DNA of 51,531 nt from Nocardioides sp. (lineage in GTDB: Bacteria; Actinomycetota; Actinomycetes; Propionibacteriales; Nocardioidaceae): NCBI RefSeq assembly GCF_014360585.1, contig NZ_JACIXG010000034.1, positions 1-51,531 on the forward strand, written 5' to 3'. The notes beneath the pieces are model-generated. The model saw only the letters and a list, made by a program, of their open reading frames with translations. It was not told where the DNA came from and did no database searches. Position numbers and translations under genes: made by a program. Positions 9,521 to 19,300 of the stretch are shown here, in pieces; the first letter of the stretch is position 1, and every line of letters begins with the position of its first letter.

Positions 9521-10449
9521 GCCCCCGACCGGTGAACCCCGCACGGGTCGGCCTCGACATCGGCGGGACCAAGATCCACGGCATCGCCATCGGCCCGGAC
9601 GGGGCAGTGTTGGCCGAGGACCGTGCCGCCACCACCCCGGGCGCGGAGGGCGTCGTGAAGAGCGCGGCCGCGGTGGTCGCGAGCCTGCGGGATGCCCTCG
9701 CCGACGGCGAGATCAGCTCGATCGGGGTCGGCATCCCCGGCATAGTCGACACCCGAGCGGGCACCGTGAAGCATGCGGTCAACCTGGGTCTGGACGGCGA
9801 CGCCTTCCCGCTCGCCGAGCTCCTCGGCGCGCGGGCCGGAGCGGTCGTCACCCTCGAGAACGACACCAACGCGGCCACGCTCGGCGCGCACGCGGTCGAG
9901 GACGTCGACGACCTGGTCTACCTCTCGCTCGGCACCGGCCTCGCCGCCGGCCTCTACCTCGGCGGAGCGCTCCGCCGCGGCTTCCACGGCGCAGCCGGAG
10001 AGGTCGGGCATCTCCCGGTCGACCCGGAGGGCCCGGTGTGCGGCTGTGGGCAGCGTGGCTGTCTCGAGCTGGTCGCCTCGGGCGCCGCGCTCGCGGCCGC
10101 CTGGCCGACCGCCACCGGCCACCCCGCGGCCGCGCTCTTCGCGGCAGCGACCGCGGGCGATCCGGCGGCCGTCGTGGTCCGTGACCGCTTCGCCGACGGC
10201 GTCGCCGCCGCCGTACGCGCGCTCGCTCTTGCCGTCGACCCCGAACGCGTCGTCATCGGCGGGGGAGTGGCGACGGTCGGTGAGCCGCTGCGCGAGGCGA
10301 TCGCGGCCGCGCTCGTCAGGCAGACCGAGGCCTCGCCCTTCCTCGCCTCCCTCGAGCTCGCCTCGCGACTGAGGGTGGTCTCCGCCGCTCCGGTCGCCGC
10401 CATCGGCGCCGCTCTGATCACTCCGACGATCACTCCGACCAAGGACTGA
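9517..10449 (+). CDS. ROK family sugar kinase, probable N-acetylglucosamine/glucose kinase
   Basis: Phosphorylates a free hexose, by context probably GlcNAc from the preceding hydrolase. The 310-residue chain has the intact ATP-binding DIGGTK near the N-terminus, GIGVGIPGIVD, ENDTNAATLG, and the ROK zinc motif CGCGQRGCLE after GEVGHL. Start GTG at 9517 overlaps the hydrolase stop as GTGA; a second GTG five codons on is possible. It lies between the hydrolase and nagB in a tightly packed operon. No nagA (GlcNAc-6-P deacetylase) is in the window, so one must exist elsewhere or the substrate is glucosamine. Glucokinase is the main alternative. Confidence 0.85.
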   Translation: MSPRPVNPARVGLDIGGTKIHGIAIGPDGAVLAEDRAATTPGAEGVVKSAAAVVASLRDALADGEISSIGVGIPGIVDTRAGTVKHAVNLGLDGDAFPLAELLGARAGAVVTLENDTNAATLGAHAVEDVDDLVYLSLGTGLAAGLYLGGALRRGFHGAAGEVGHLPVDPEGPVCGCGQRGCLELVASGAALAAAWPTATGHPAAALFAAATAGDPAAVVVRDRFADGVAAAVRALALAVDPERVVIGGGVATVGEPLREAIAAALVRQTEASPFLASLELASRLRVVSAAPVAAIGAALITPTITPTKD

Positions 10450-10451
10450 CC

Positions 10452-11249
10452 ATGGAAGTAGTTGTCCTCGACACCCCGGCCCAGGTGGCCTCCCTCGCCG
10501 CCGACACCATCGAAGACGTCGTCCGCCGCGGGGCGGCCGCCGGTGCCCCGGCGGTGCTCGGCCTGGCCACCGGCTCGACGCCGCTGGCGACGTACGTCGA
10601 GCTCGTCCGGCGCGCCCAAGACGGCCACGGACCGTCCTACGACGGCGTGGAGACGTTCAACCTGGACGAGTACGTCGGCCTCCCCGACGGCCACGAGCAG
10701 TCCTATCTGGCGACCATCCGGCGAGAGCTCACCGACGCGATCGGCATCCCTCCCGAGCGGGTCCACGGTCCCGACCCGACCGAGGCGACGCTGCCGGACG
10801 CCGGCGAGCGCTACGAGGCGGCCATCGTGGCAGCGGGCGGGATCCAGGTGCAGCTCCTCGGTATCGGCTCCGACGGCCACCTGGCCTTCAACGAGCCCGG
10901 CTCGTCGCTGGCCTCGCTGACCCGGATCAAGACGCTCACGGCCACGACGCGCAAGGACAACGCACGCTTCTTCGGCTCGCCCGACGCGGTGCCGCACCAT
11001 GTGCTCACCCAAGGGCTCGGCACCATCACCAGAGCCGGCCACCTGCTTCTGCTGGCGACCGGGGAGGGCAAGGCCGAGGCGATCGCCGCAGCGGTCGAGG
11101 GCCCGGTCTCGGCGAGCTGTCCTGCCTCGGTCCTCCAGCTCCACCCCCACGTCTCCGTGCTGCTCGACGAGGCCGCGGCCTCTCGCCTCGTACGCCGCGA
11201 CTACTACCGCGAGGTCTACGCGGACAAGCCGGACTGGCAGGGTCTCTAG
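10452..11249 (+). CDS. nagB: Glucosamine-6-phosphate deaminase
   Basis: Converts glucosamine-6-phosphate to fructose-6-phosphate and ammonia, the last step of amino-sugar use. It is 265 residues, the normal NagB size. Motifs are LATGSTP (about 38-44) for phosphate binding, FNLDEYVGL with the catalytic Asp near 72, and GIGSDGHLAFNEPG (about 137-150). It starts two bases after the kinase stop, with AAGGA just upstream. Its TAG stop shares a CTAG palindrome with the stop of the convergent galT. The assignment is firm. Confidence 0.94.
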   Translation: MEVVVLDTPAQVASLAADTIEDVVRRGAAAGAPAVLGLATGSTPLATYVELVRRAQDGHGPSYDGVETFNLDEYVGLPDGHEQSYLATIRRELTDAIGIPPERVHGPDPTEATLPDAGERYEAAIVAAGGIQVQLLGIGSDGHLAFNEPGSSLASLTRIKTLTATTRKDNARFFGSPDAVPHHVLTQGLGTITRAGHLLLLATGEGKAEAIAAAVEGPVSASCPASVLQLHPHVSVLLDEAAASRLVRRDYYREVYADKPDWQGL

Positions 11250-12340
11250 AGCGCCTCACGAAGACGCTCGGCCGCGGTCTCCGGCGGGATGTCGTTGACC
11301 CAGAGCGCAACGCCGGACTCGATGCCGGCCAGGTACTTCAGCCGCCCCGGCGCCCGCCGGATGGTGAAGATCTCGGCGGCCAGGTGCCAGGTCTCCTCAC
11401 GGCCGGTCGGTGCCTGCTGCCAGCCGGCGATGTAGGGCACCGGACCGGCGTCGTCGAGCCCGTCCAACCGGCGCAGGCACTCCTGGTAGAGCGCCGCGAG
11501 GTCGTTCATCTCGTCGGCGGTCACCCCCGGCAGCGAGCCGACGTGGCGCCGCGGCACGACGCGGATCTCGTAGGGCCAGCGACCGGCATAGGGCACGTAC
11601 GCCACGAACGACTCGTTCTCGGTCACCACCCGCGACCCGTCGGCGATCTCGTCGGCGAGCACCACACACTGCAGACACTCGCCGGTCGCGTCGCGGTGGA
11701 CGTCGGCGGCGTTCACGAGAGACTCGATCCGCGGCGGCAGCACCGGCATGGCGTAGATCTGGCCGTGGGGGTGCTGCAGGGTCACCCCGATCTCCTCGCC
11801 GCGGTTCTCGAAGCAGAAGACGTAGGTCACCTCCGGCATCGCCGTCAGCTGCTCGGTGCGGTGAGCGAGCGCCGCCAGCACCGTCCGCACCCGCTCGGGA
11901 GGGAGATCGACGAAGCTCTGCTCGTGGTCGCTGGTGAAGCAGACCACCTCGCACCGGCCCTGCCCCGGCTGGGAGACGAACGGCTCCCCGGTCGCCTCGC
12001 CGACCGCGACCGTCGAGAGCGCCGGGAACCGGTTCTCGAAGGCCACCACGTCATAGCTCTCGGCCGGGATCTCGGTGAGCCTGCCGTCGACCGACGGACA
12101 CAGCGGGCACTCGTTCGACGGCGGCTTGAACGTACGCGTCTGCCGGTGTCCCGCCACCGCCGTCCAGGTCGCGGTCAGCCGGTCCCAGCGCAGCTGCGAC
12201 CCGCCCGCCCGCGGCTCCAGGGGCCGCTCGTCGTGCACCGACCGCAGCGTCGGTTGCTCGTCGAAGAACCAGATCTCGCGGCCGTCGGCCAGCTTCGCTG
12301 ACGTGGCCACCGGGACGGTCTGCGCTGGGTTGTTCGGCAT
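11246..12340 (-). CDS. galT: Galactose-1-phosphate uridylyltransferase
   Basis: Leloir-pathway enzyme that transfers UMP from UDP-glucose to galactose-1-phosphate. It is 364 residues with zinc cysteines in NECPLCPS (C78, C81) and the catalytic HPHGQIYA triad (H190-P-H192). A second HIT-fold half carries further His residues (VPRRHVGS). No galK or galE is adjacent. It is transcribed toward nagB and the two genes overlap by four bases at their stops. The 24 bp to the kinase gene downstream hold no evident terminator. Confidence 0.93.
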   Translation of the reverse strand: MPNNPAQTVPVATSAKLADGREIWFFDEQPTLRSVHDERPLEPRAGGSQLRWDRLTATWTAVAGHRQTRTFKPPSNECPLCPSVDGRLTEIPAESYDVVAFENRFPALSTVAVGEATGEPFVSQPGQGRCEVVCFTSDHEQSFVDLPPERVRTVLAALAHRTEQLTAMPEVTYVFCFENRGEEIGVTLQHPHGQIYAMPVLPPRIESLVNAADVHRDATGECLQCVVLADEIADGSRVVTENESFVAYVPYAGRWPYEIRVVPRRHVGSLPGVTADEMNDLAALYQECLRRLDGLDDAGPVPYIAGWQQAPTGREETWHLAAEIFTIRRAPGRLKYLAGIESGVALWVNDIPPETAAERLREAL

Positions 12341-12364
12341 GCGCCCAGTATCGCCCGCGGCGGG

Positions 12365-13933
12365 CTACTTGCTGACGCAGGCCTGGGCGGCGCCCTGGGA
12401 GACGTTGCCGTTCTCACCCAGGGAGCGGACCTGGATGCAGACCTTGGTGGCTCCCTCGAGGCGTACGACCGCCTTGGGACGGTTCACGTTCCCGCTGGTG
12501 GAGTTGTCGCCGACCCACTTGTAGCCGGTGGCTCCGGGGACGCCGGACCAGGTGAAGACGGCGCGGTTGCCGTCGAGCGTGCCCTTCACCTTGCCCGGTG
12601 CGGCGGGCCCGGTGACGCCGGGGAGGTCGGTCTCGACGGGCGGGGGCGGGACCTCGTCGGGCTTCTCGTCCTCGCCGCCGCGGGAGAGCATGATGCCGAT
12701 GGTGGCGGCGATGAGGAAGAGGACGACGACGCCGATGATCGCGGGCGTCTTGCTGCGGGTCTCGCCCGGGAGCGCGCCGGTGAGGACGGAGGGGCCCTCA
12801 TCCGTACGCGGGTAGCTGAACCGGGTGCGGTCGCCGGAGGGCGAGCCGGCGTCCGCCACCGGCGTCGACGCGAGCGAGGCCGGTGGCTGGGTGATCGGCG
12901 CCTGCGCGATGACCTGGGAGGGCGGCTTGAGGTCGGTGGCCTTCTCCATCTCCGGGTCGGAGGGCGGGGAAGGGAGATGCGCACGGCCGGAGCCCGTGGT
13001 CGGTCCCTCGCCGCGGGCGGCCGCGATGTCGGGAACGACCGGGATGGACCCGCTGCCGCCGGCGTCGCGGTCGAGGACCTGCACCTCGGTGCGTCCGAGC
13101 CGCAGCTCCTGCTCGATCCGCTGGAAGTGCCGGGCCAGGTCGAGGGCCGTCCTCGGCCGGTAGGTCGGGTCCTTCGCCATCGCCTGCTGCAGGACCCGGT
13201 CCAACGACGGAGGTACGTCGGGCCGACCCGTCGCGGGCGGAGCCGTGTGCAGGATGCGGGAGAAGACGGCGCGGTCGGAGTTGTTGCCGCGCTCCGCGAA
13301 CGGTGACCGGCCGACGAGGAGGTGCCAGACGGTCGCGGCCAGCGAGTAGACATCGGAGGCCACCGAGCCGTTGGACGCGGAGGTGAGGACCTCGGGCGGC
13401 GACCACGGCAGCGAGACCCCGATGTCGCCCTCGTCGTCGCGCGGACGGCCGGCGATGCCGAAGTCGGCCAGACCGGGCACGTCGTAGCGGGAGAGCAGGA
13501 TGTTGGACGGCTTGATGTCGCGGTGGATGATCCCGGCGCGGTGCGCGGTCTCGACCGCCGACGCCATCTGGATCCCGAAGCGCAGCGCGTCCTGCACCTT
13601 CATCGGGTTGTTGCGTACCCGAGCACCGAGGTCGTTGTTGGGGTAGTAGCCCATCACCAGGTACGGGCGGCCGTCGGGCGTCTCGCCGGCGCTGTGCACC
13701 GGCACGATGAACGGGTGCTCGGCCAGCTCGGCCATCACCGCCGCCTCCGCGGCGAACTGCGCCCGCTGGGCCTCGGCGAGGTCGGCGGACCGCATCAGCT
13801 TCACCGCGACCCGGACCTTCGGGTGGTGACGCTCGTAGAGGTAGACGTCGGCGAAGCCGCCCGAGCCGAGCCGGCCCAGGCAGGTCATCCCCGGCAGCTC
13901 GGGACCGAGCTCGGGGTGTTGTGCCTGGTTCAC
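12365..13933 (-). CDS. Transmembrane serine/threonine protein kinase with FN3-like ectodomain
   Basis: Membrane Ser/Thr kinase of 522 residues. The kinase domain (about 15-280) has the Gly loop RLGSGGFADV (21-30), K45, HRDIKPSN (137-144) and DFG (157-159), so it should be active. A Pro/Ser-rich juxtamembrane stretch leads to one TM helix (about 395-415). The extracellular C-terminus (about 445-522) is a single fibronectin-III-like beta domain with cysteines, not PASTA repeats. The neighbouring giant protein also carries FN3 domains, so the kinase and adhesin may share a ligand. Start GTG at 13933 overlaps the stop of a six-codon mini-ORF. It is third in the operon after PP2C and FHA, matching the pkb2 gene of PFNA-type clusters. 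Confidence 0.9.
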   Translation of the reverse strand: MNQAQHPELGPELPGMTCLGRLGSGGFADVYLYERHHPKVRVAVKLMRSADLAEAQRAQFAAEAAVMAELAEHPFIVPVHSAGETPDGRPYLVMGYYPNNDLGARVRNNPMKVQDALRFGIQMASAVETAHRAGIIHRDIKPSNILLSRYDVPGLADFGIAGRPRDDEGDIGVSLPWSPPEVLTSASNGSVASDVYSLAATVWHLLVGRSPFAERGNNSDRAVFSRILHTAPPATGRPDVPPSLDRVLQQAMAKDPTYRPRTALDLARHFQRIEQELRLGRTEVQVLDRDAGGSGSIPVVPDIAAARGEGPTTGSGRAHLPSPPSDPEMEKATDLKPPSQVIAQAPITQPPASLASTPVADAGSPSGDRTRFSYPRTDEGPSVLTGALPGETRSKTPAIIGVVVLFLIAATIGIMLSRGGEDEKPDEVPPPPVETDLPGVTGPAAPGKVKGTLDGNRAVFTWSGVPGATGYKWVGDNSTSGNVNRPKAVVRLEGATKVCIQVRSLGENGNVSQGAAQACVSK

Positions 13934-13950
13934 TCGCTGCGCTCGCTCAT
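13930..13950 (-). other. Six-codon bridging mini-ORF (MSERSE) between FHA and kinase genes
   Basis: ATG at 13950 overlaps the TGA of the FHA gene as ATGA. After six codons (MSERSE) its TGA at 13930-13932 overlaps the GTG of the kinase gene as GTGA. The kinase itself has no good ribosome-binding site. A ribosome finishing the FHA gene could re-initiate on the mini-ORF and again on the kinase. The GC-rich sequence is also a simple AGCGAG-like repeat, so it may have expanded by chance. Confidence 0.5.
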
Positions 13951-15275
13951 CCGAGAACCTCGTAGGTCAGGTTGATCGAGCCGGCGAGGCTCACCACGGC
14001 GCCGGGCTCCATGGCGTACTCCTCCATCGGCCGCATCTGCTGCGGACGCCCACCGGGCAGGGTCAGGTAGGACCCGTTGGCGGAGCCCAGGTCGCGGACC
14101 AGCACCTGCCACTCCTCCAGGCGCACCTCGGTGTGCAGCCGGCTGATGTCGGGCAGCATCACCTTCACCAGATGCGGAGGTACGCCGCCGGCCCCCGTGT
14201 TGCCGCTGGCATCCGCCCGCGGCGACCTCCCGAAGACCGCGCCGCGGTCCAGGACGACGATCCGGCCGTCGTCCAGCTTGAGCTGCCCCAGCGCGGGGCG
14301 CGGGACCGAGACCGGCTGCTGATGAGGAGGCAGCGTCAACCGGCAGATGCGGCAGGTCGGGGAGTAGGGCGGCGATGCGTGCCCCTGCGGGCAGTAGACC
14401 GCCCACACCGTCGGCCCGCCGGCGGGCGGCACCGGGGTCGGGGTGTTGCGGACCCGGGTGGCCATGTCTTGGGGCGGGTGGGGCGCAGGAGCGGGGGCAG
14501 GCATCGGCGGCGGGCTCTGCGGAGGCATGGCCGGCGGCGCGGGCTGCCGGTCCGGCGGACCCCACGCGTTCGGCTCGGGCTTCTTGGCACCCTTCTTGCG
14601 CCAGGGAAGCCCGTCGATGATGCCCTTTTTGGACTCCGGCGCGGGCTGCGGCGGCGACACCGGGGGCGGCGGCACCGCGGCCGGGGGAGGGCTCTGGAAC
14701 GGCGGCACGCCCGGCGACGGCGGAGGAGGCACGCCCGGCGGCCCCGGGGGAGGCGGAGAGGTGGCCAGGTCCGAACGCCGGATGGTGTGGTCCAGCGGCA
14801 CCATCGTCGCGTCGGCCTGCGCCTGCGCGCCGAGGTCTGGGTCGAAGACGACGTCGAGCGAGCGCGCATGGGCGGTGTCGAGCAGCGGCTGGTCCTCCTC
14901 CATGCCGCCCCAGGCGCCGTTGGCGAGCTCGGCGCGCTCGGGGACGGCGGCGAAGTGGCCGTCGGCCCACTTGCCGGAGACGTCGATGCCGTCGACGAAG
15001 ACCGGCACCTCGTTGACGACCGCGGTCACCTTGGCCGGTGAGCGTACGGCGTAGCGCACTCGCGGGCCCTCGCGTCCGATGATCGCGAAGCCAGGGGCGC
15101 GCGGTCCGTCGGCGGAGAGCAGCCCGGCGATCGCGTCGACGGGCCGCGGGTCGGCCAGGGCGGCTTGGACGCCGACGACCCGCGGGTCGCCCGGCCCCAG
15201 CTGGACCAGTGCCCAGCACCGGTCGCCCTTCAACGCGAGCCAGTGCCCAACACAGTAGGTAGCGGTATCACTCAT
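13947..15275 (-). CDS. FHA domain protein with proline-rich middle
   Basis: Phosphothreonine-binding adaptor of 442 residues. The C-terminal FHA domain (about 335-442) has GRSPRAD, SRLHTEV (S378, H381) and DLGSANG (N400), the residues that read pThr. The middle is a long Pro-rich disordered tract. A four-Cys ribbon of the form CPxGH...CxxC lies just before the FHA domain. The N-terminal ~170 residues are a conserved domain I do not recognise. It lies between a PP2C phosphatase and a Ser/Thr kinase and overlaps the PP2C gene by eight bases. It is therefore probably a substrate or scaffold of the kinase, dephosphorylated by the phosphatase. Confidence 0.88.
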   Translation of the reverse strand: MSDTATYCVGHWLALKGDRCWALVQLGPGDPRVVGVQAALADPRPVDAIAGLLSADGPRAPGFAIIGREGPRVRYAVRSPAKVTAVVNEVPVFVDGIDVSGKWADGHFAAVPERAELANGAWGGMEEDQPLLDTAHARSLDVVFDPDLGAQAQADATMVPLDHTIRRSDLATSPPPPGPPGVPPPPSPGVPPFQSPPPAAVPPPPVSPPQPAPESKKGIIDGLPWRKKGAKKPEPNAWGPPDRQPAPPAMPPQSPPPMPAPAPAPHPPQDMATRVRNTPTPVPPAGGPTVWAVYCPQGHASPPYSPTCRICRLTLPPHQQPVSVPRPALGQLKLDDGRIVVLDRGAVFGRSPRADASGNTGAGGVPPHLVKVMLPDISRLHTEVRLEEWQVLVRDLGSANGSYLTLPGGRPQQMRPMEEYAMEPGAVVSLAGSINLTYEVLG

Positions 15276-16074
15276 GAGACGACGTGACGTCCCCTGAAGG
15301 TCGGGCAGGGTCCGTGGGGGCGGCGAACAGAGAGGGCGGCGGTGTCACGAGTACCACAGTGACATTGTCACGCCCACCCGATGCAACCGCAGCGTCCACC
15401 CGCCTCTGGGCCAGGTTGTCGATGCTTCCGCCCACCCCGAGCGTCTTGGAGACGATCTCGTGGATCTCGTGGTCCTCGAGCTCACCGGTGAGACCGTCGG
15501 AGCAGAGCAGGAACATGTCGTCGGGCGACACGGCCATCAGCCAGGTGTCCGCCTCGGGCGAGGGGAAGGTGCCGAGCGACCGGGTGATGACGTTGCGCAG
15601 CGGGTGGACACGGGCCTCTGCGGCGGTGATCATCCCCGCCTCGACCATCGCGGCGACCTCGGAGTGGTCGGTGCTCACCTGGGTCACGCCCGTCGTCGAG
15701 AGCCGGTAGACGCGTGAGTCGCCGACGTTGAACACCAGCCAGTGGGGCGCACCTTCCGACTCCACCAGCGCCACCCCGGTCAGGGTCGTGCCCATGCCCT
15801 GCTTCTCGGAGTGGCGGGTCGCCTCCGCGGTGATCGCGGCATTGGCGGCCTCAACGGCGTCGAGGATGTCCTCGGGAACCGGCCAGACGGCCGCGAAGCG
15901 GCTCTGGAAGGTCTCCACCGCGAGCGAGCTGGCGACGTCGCCACTGGCATGACCACCCATCCCGTCGGCGACGACGGCCACTGCGGGGAGCATGACGAAC
16001 GAGTCCTCGTTCACCTCGCGGACCCGGCCGACATCAGTCGCCCCCGCGGCACGCAGGGCTGGGTATGCGGTCAT
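15268..16074 (-). CDS. PP2C-family Ser/Thr protein phosphatase
   Basis: Metal-dependent phosphatase of 268 residues opposing the kinase of the same operon. Motifs in order: NEDS (22-25), DGMGGH (37-42) with the metal Asp, GMGTT, GDSR (118-121), SDGLT (192-196) and GRDN (234-237). All metal ligands are present. There is no TM segment, so it is cytosolic. It is the first gene of the minus-strand operon, with AAGGAA about five bases before the ATG at 16074. It corresponds to prpC of PFNA-like clusters. Confidence 0.93.
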   Translation of the reverse strand: MTAYPALRAAGATDVGRVREVNEDSFVMLPAVAVVADGMGGHASGDVASSLAVETFQSRFAAVWPVPEDILDAVEAANAAITAEATRHSEKQGMGTTLTGVALVESEGAPHWLVFNVGDSRVYRLSTTGVTQVSTDHSEVAAMVEAGMITAAEARVHPLRNVITRSLGTFPSPEADTWLMAVSPDDMFLLCSDGLTGELEDHEIHEIVSKTLGVGGSIDNLAQRRVDAAVASGGRDNVTVVLVTPPPSLFAAPTDPARPSGDVTSSHE

Positions 16075-16305
16075 GCTGTTCCTTTGCGGAGCCAGTTATC
16101 GGGACATCACGGTCAGGATGCGGAATAGTGATGCTGGGAGCGGACACTTTAGAACATCCCGTACGGTACCGGTGAGCGTGTTCACTGAGCCGTGTGCCAC
16201 GTTTGGCTCATTCGTGTGGCTTCAACCCTGATGCGCGCCTAGAGTAAGCCCGGCTTTTTGTGTCGGCTGGCCGATTTGGCATGGAAGGACTTGGGGAGAG
16301 TCTTG
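16075..16305. promoter_or_regulatory. Divergent promoter region of the kinase and FN3 operons
   Basis: 231-bp gap between the PP2C gene (minus) and the giant FN3 gene (plus), the only place from which both halves of the cluster can be transcribed. For the plus strand a weak TGGCTT (16217-16222), 17-bp spacer, TAGAGT (16240-16245) is visible. For the minus strand, TATTCC near 16125 is a possible -10. The FN3 gene has GGGGAGAG at 16293-16300. No clear operator palindrome is seen. Confidence 0.4.
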
Positions 16306-19300
16306 GTGGCACGTTTCGGGATGGCGCCCGGTTGGATGCGGCGTCACCGCACCGCTATCGCGTCCTGGGCTGCACTTGCGGTGGTTGCCAGCGGTTTGAC
16401 CGTCTACGCGATCCAGTCGACGGGCTACCCCGTGCACAAGGCCGACCTCGACGACGGCGGCATCTGGGTGACCAACCAGTCCTGGGGCACCTTGGGTCGG
16501 CAGAACCGCCCGGTGGCTCAGCTCGACGGTGTCGTCTGGGCGGGCAACGAGACCGGGTCCAGGTCCGAGCGCAACGGGCTCGACGTGGTGCAGAACGGCA
16601 TCGCCGTGGCCTCCGTCGACCGCGACGCCCGCACGATCACGCCGGTCAACACCAAGCTCGCCGAGGGCCTGGACGACGACGCGGTGACCGTCAAGGACAG
16701 CCGGGTGGTGATGGGCGGCAACACGATCGGCGTCGCCGAGCAGAAGACCGGGAAGGTCTGGCTCACCTCCGTCGACCCGACCACCGGCATCGGCGACCTC
16801 TCCGACCTCTCCGGCTCGGCCAAGCCCACCGAGACGGTCGGCGCGGACGCGGTGCTCACGATCGGCACCGACGGGACCGCGTACGCCGTCTCTGCCGCCA
16901 AGCGGACGCTGACCGCCTTCGCGCCGGACGGCGAGCGGTTCGCCGATCCCGTCGAGACCAAGCTCCCCAAGTCGCCGGAGTACGCGGAGGCCCCGACCTC
17001 GGCGACCGTCGTCGGCAACGACGTCATCACCCTCGACGAGGCCGGTTGGCTGCTCGGTGCCTCCAAGGGCTCGGACATCGCCGTGGACTTCGGTGACACC
17101 GCGGAGAGCGCGGTCCTCCAGCAGCCCTCCGTCAAGGCCGGGGACGTGCTCGTCGGCGACGCGACGGGCCTCAAGGCCGTGGACCTGAGGAACGGCGAGA
17201 TCCGCCACATCTCCGAGTCCGCCGGTGACCCCGCGGCCCCAGTCCGGCTCGGCGACTGCGTCTTCGGCGCCTGGGCCAACGGCTCGACCGGCTCGGTGGC
17301 GACCCAGTGCGGCGAAGGCGAGCCGGTCCTGGGCGAGATCCCGACGCTCGGTCCGGCAGCCGAGCTGGAGTTCCGGATCAACCGCGGCCAGCTGGTGCTC
17401 AACGACCTGCGCAACGGCGATGTCTGGGAGATCGACGGCGCCGACATCAAGAAGATCTCCAACTGGGAGGCGTTCCAGCCGCAGACCCAGAAGCAGAACC
17501 AGAAGAAGGACAAGCAGCAACAGCAGACCAAGGCAGCTCAGGCGCCGAAGGCGAAGGACGACCAGCTCGGCGCCCGGGCCGGACGCACCACGGTCCTGCA
17601 CGTCCTCGACAACGACTCCTCCGCGAGGGACTCGATCCTGAGCGTGGTCTCGGTTGGCAAGGCCTCCGTCGAGGGTGTCGACGCCACCGTCGCCCCCGAC
17701 CGGCAGTCGATCCTGGTCACCACTCCCGAGTCGGCCAGGGGCAAGACGACCAGCTTCAAGTACACCGTCGACGACGGCCTCAAGGGCAAGGCCGGCCAGG
17801 ACGACGCCAGCGTCGAGCTGAAGATCCAGGGCTCCGAAGGCACCGGCAAGCCGACCCTGCGTGACCACTACACCCCGACCGACTACACCGTCGCAGCAGG
17901 CGGCACCGTGGAGATCCCGGTGGTGAGCGACTGGCGTGACGAGCGCTACGGCGACCCGGTCACAGCGCAGTCCCCGGAAGCGTCCAAGGGCAAGGCGAGC
18001 GTGACTCCCGACGGTCTGCTTCGCTACACCGCCGCCCCGGACGCCTCGGGCAGCGAGAACCTCGGCTACCAGGTCAGCACCGGCGGCAAGGCGTCGAAGA
18101 ACAAGGTGCGCGTCAACATCGTCGCCGGCGCGAACACCGCGTCCCCCGACCCGAAGGACGACGTCGCCGAGGGGACCCAGGGCTCCTGGGTGACGATCCG
18201 GCCGCTCGACAACGACATCCCCGGCGCCGACCCGTCCAACCTCGACGCGGCCCTCACCCTCGCCGGTGACGTCCCACCCAAGGGCGGCCTCGAGGTGAGC
18301 ACCGACCGGGAGACCGGCGTGGTGCGTGCCAGGGGCAGCTCTCCCGGCACCTACCAGCTCAGCTACAACGCCGGGTTCGGGGCGGCCAAGCCCGCCTCGG
18401 CGAAGATCCGTGTCGACGTCAAGCCCGCCTCCCAGGCCGCGGACGAGCCGATCGCGACCCCGGACACGACCGCCGTGCTCGGCACCTCGACCCGCACCCT
18501 GGACGTTCTCGCCAACGACTACGACTCCCAGGGCCGGCTCCTCGCCGTGACCCATGCCGAACCGGTCGGCGAGAGCGACCTGACGGTCGCGGTGCTCGAC
18601 GGACGGTGGCTGCGTATCCAGGCGTCCAAGCCGGACATCTCCCCGTCCACCCAGGCGATCCGCTACACGATCAGCAACGGCGCGGCCGAGGCCGAGGGGT
18701 CGGTGACGGTGAGTCAGCGTCCGGCGCTGCGCGGTGCCGCGAACGCTCCGGAGGCGGTCGACGACGAGGCGACGGTGAGAGCCGCCGACTCCGTCTCGAT
18801 CCCGGTGCTCGACAACGACTCGACGCCCTCCGGCGACCCGGTCGGACTGGTGGTCGACCAGACCATGGAGACCAAGGGGCAGCTGCAGGTGCTCGGCCAG
18901 CCGGCCGTCGGTGAGGCCTACATCGACGGCAACCGGGTCCGCTACGTCGCTCCGGACGACGTGAAGGGTCCGGTCGACGTCGACGTGCGCTACGTCGTGC
19001 AGAACACCGGCGACCCCTCCGCGGAGCACTCCTCGGGCAACATCCGTGTCCACGTCAAGCCGCTGCCGAAGAAGAAGGCCGACAACTCCCCGCCGGCACC
19101 TAAGGCGCTGGAGTCGCGGGTGGTCCAGGGCGACGAGGTCACGCTGCGCCTGCCCACGGTCGGCACCGACCCGGACGGCGACTCGGTCTCGGTGACCAGG
19201 ATCAACAGCGCACCGTCCTACGGTCGCGTCCTGGCCCACGGGGCGAACACGATCACCTACCAGGCCTTCCCCAACGCCGCGGGCACCGACGAGTTCACCT

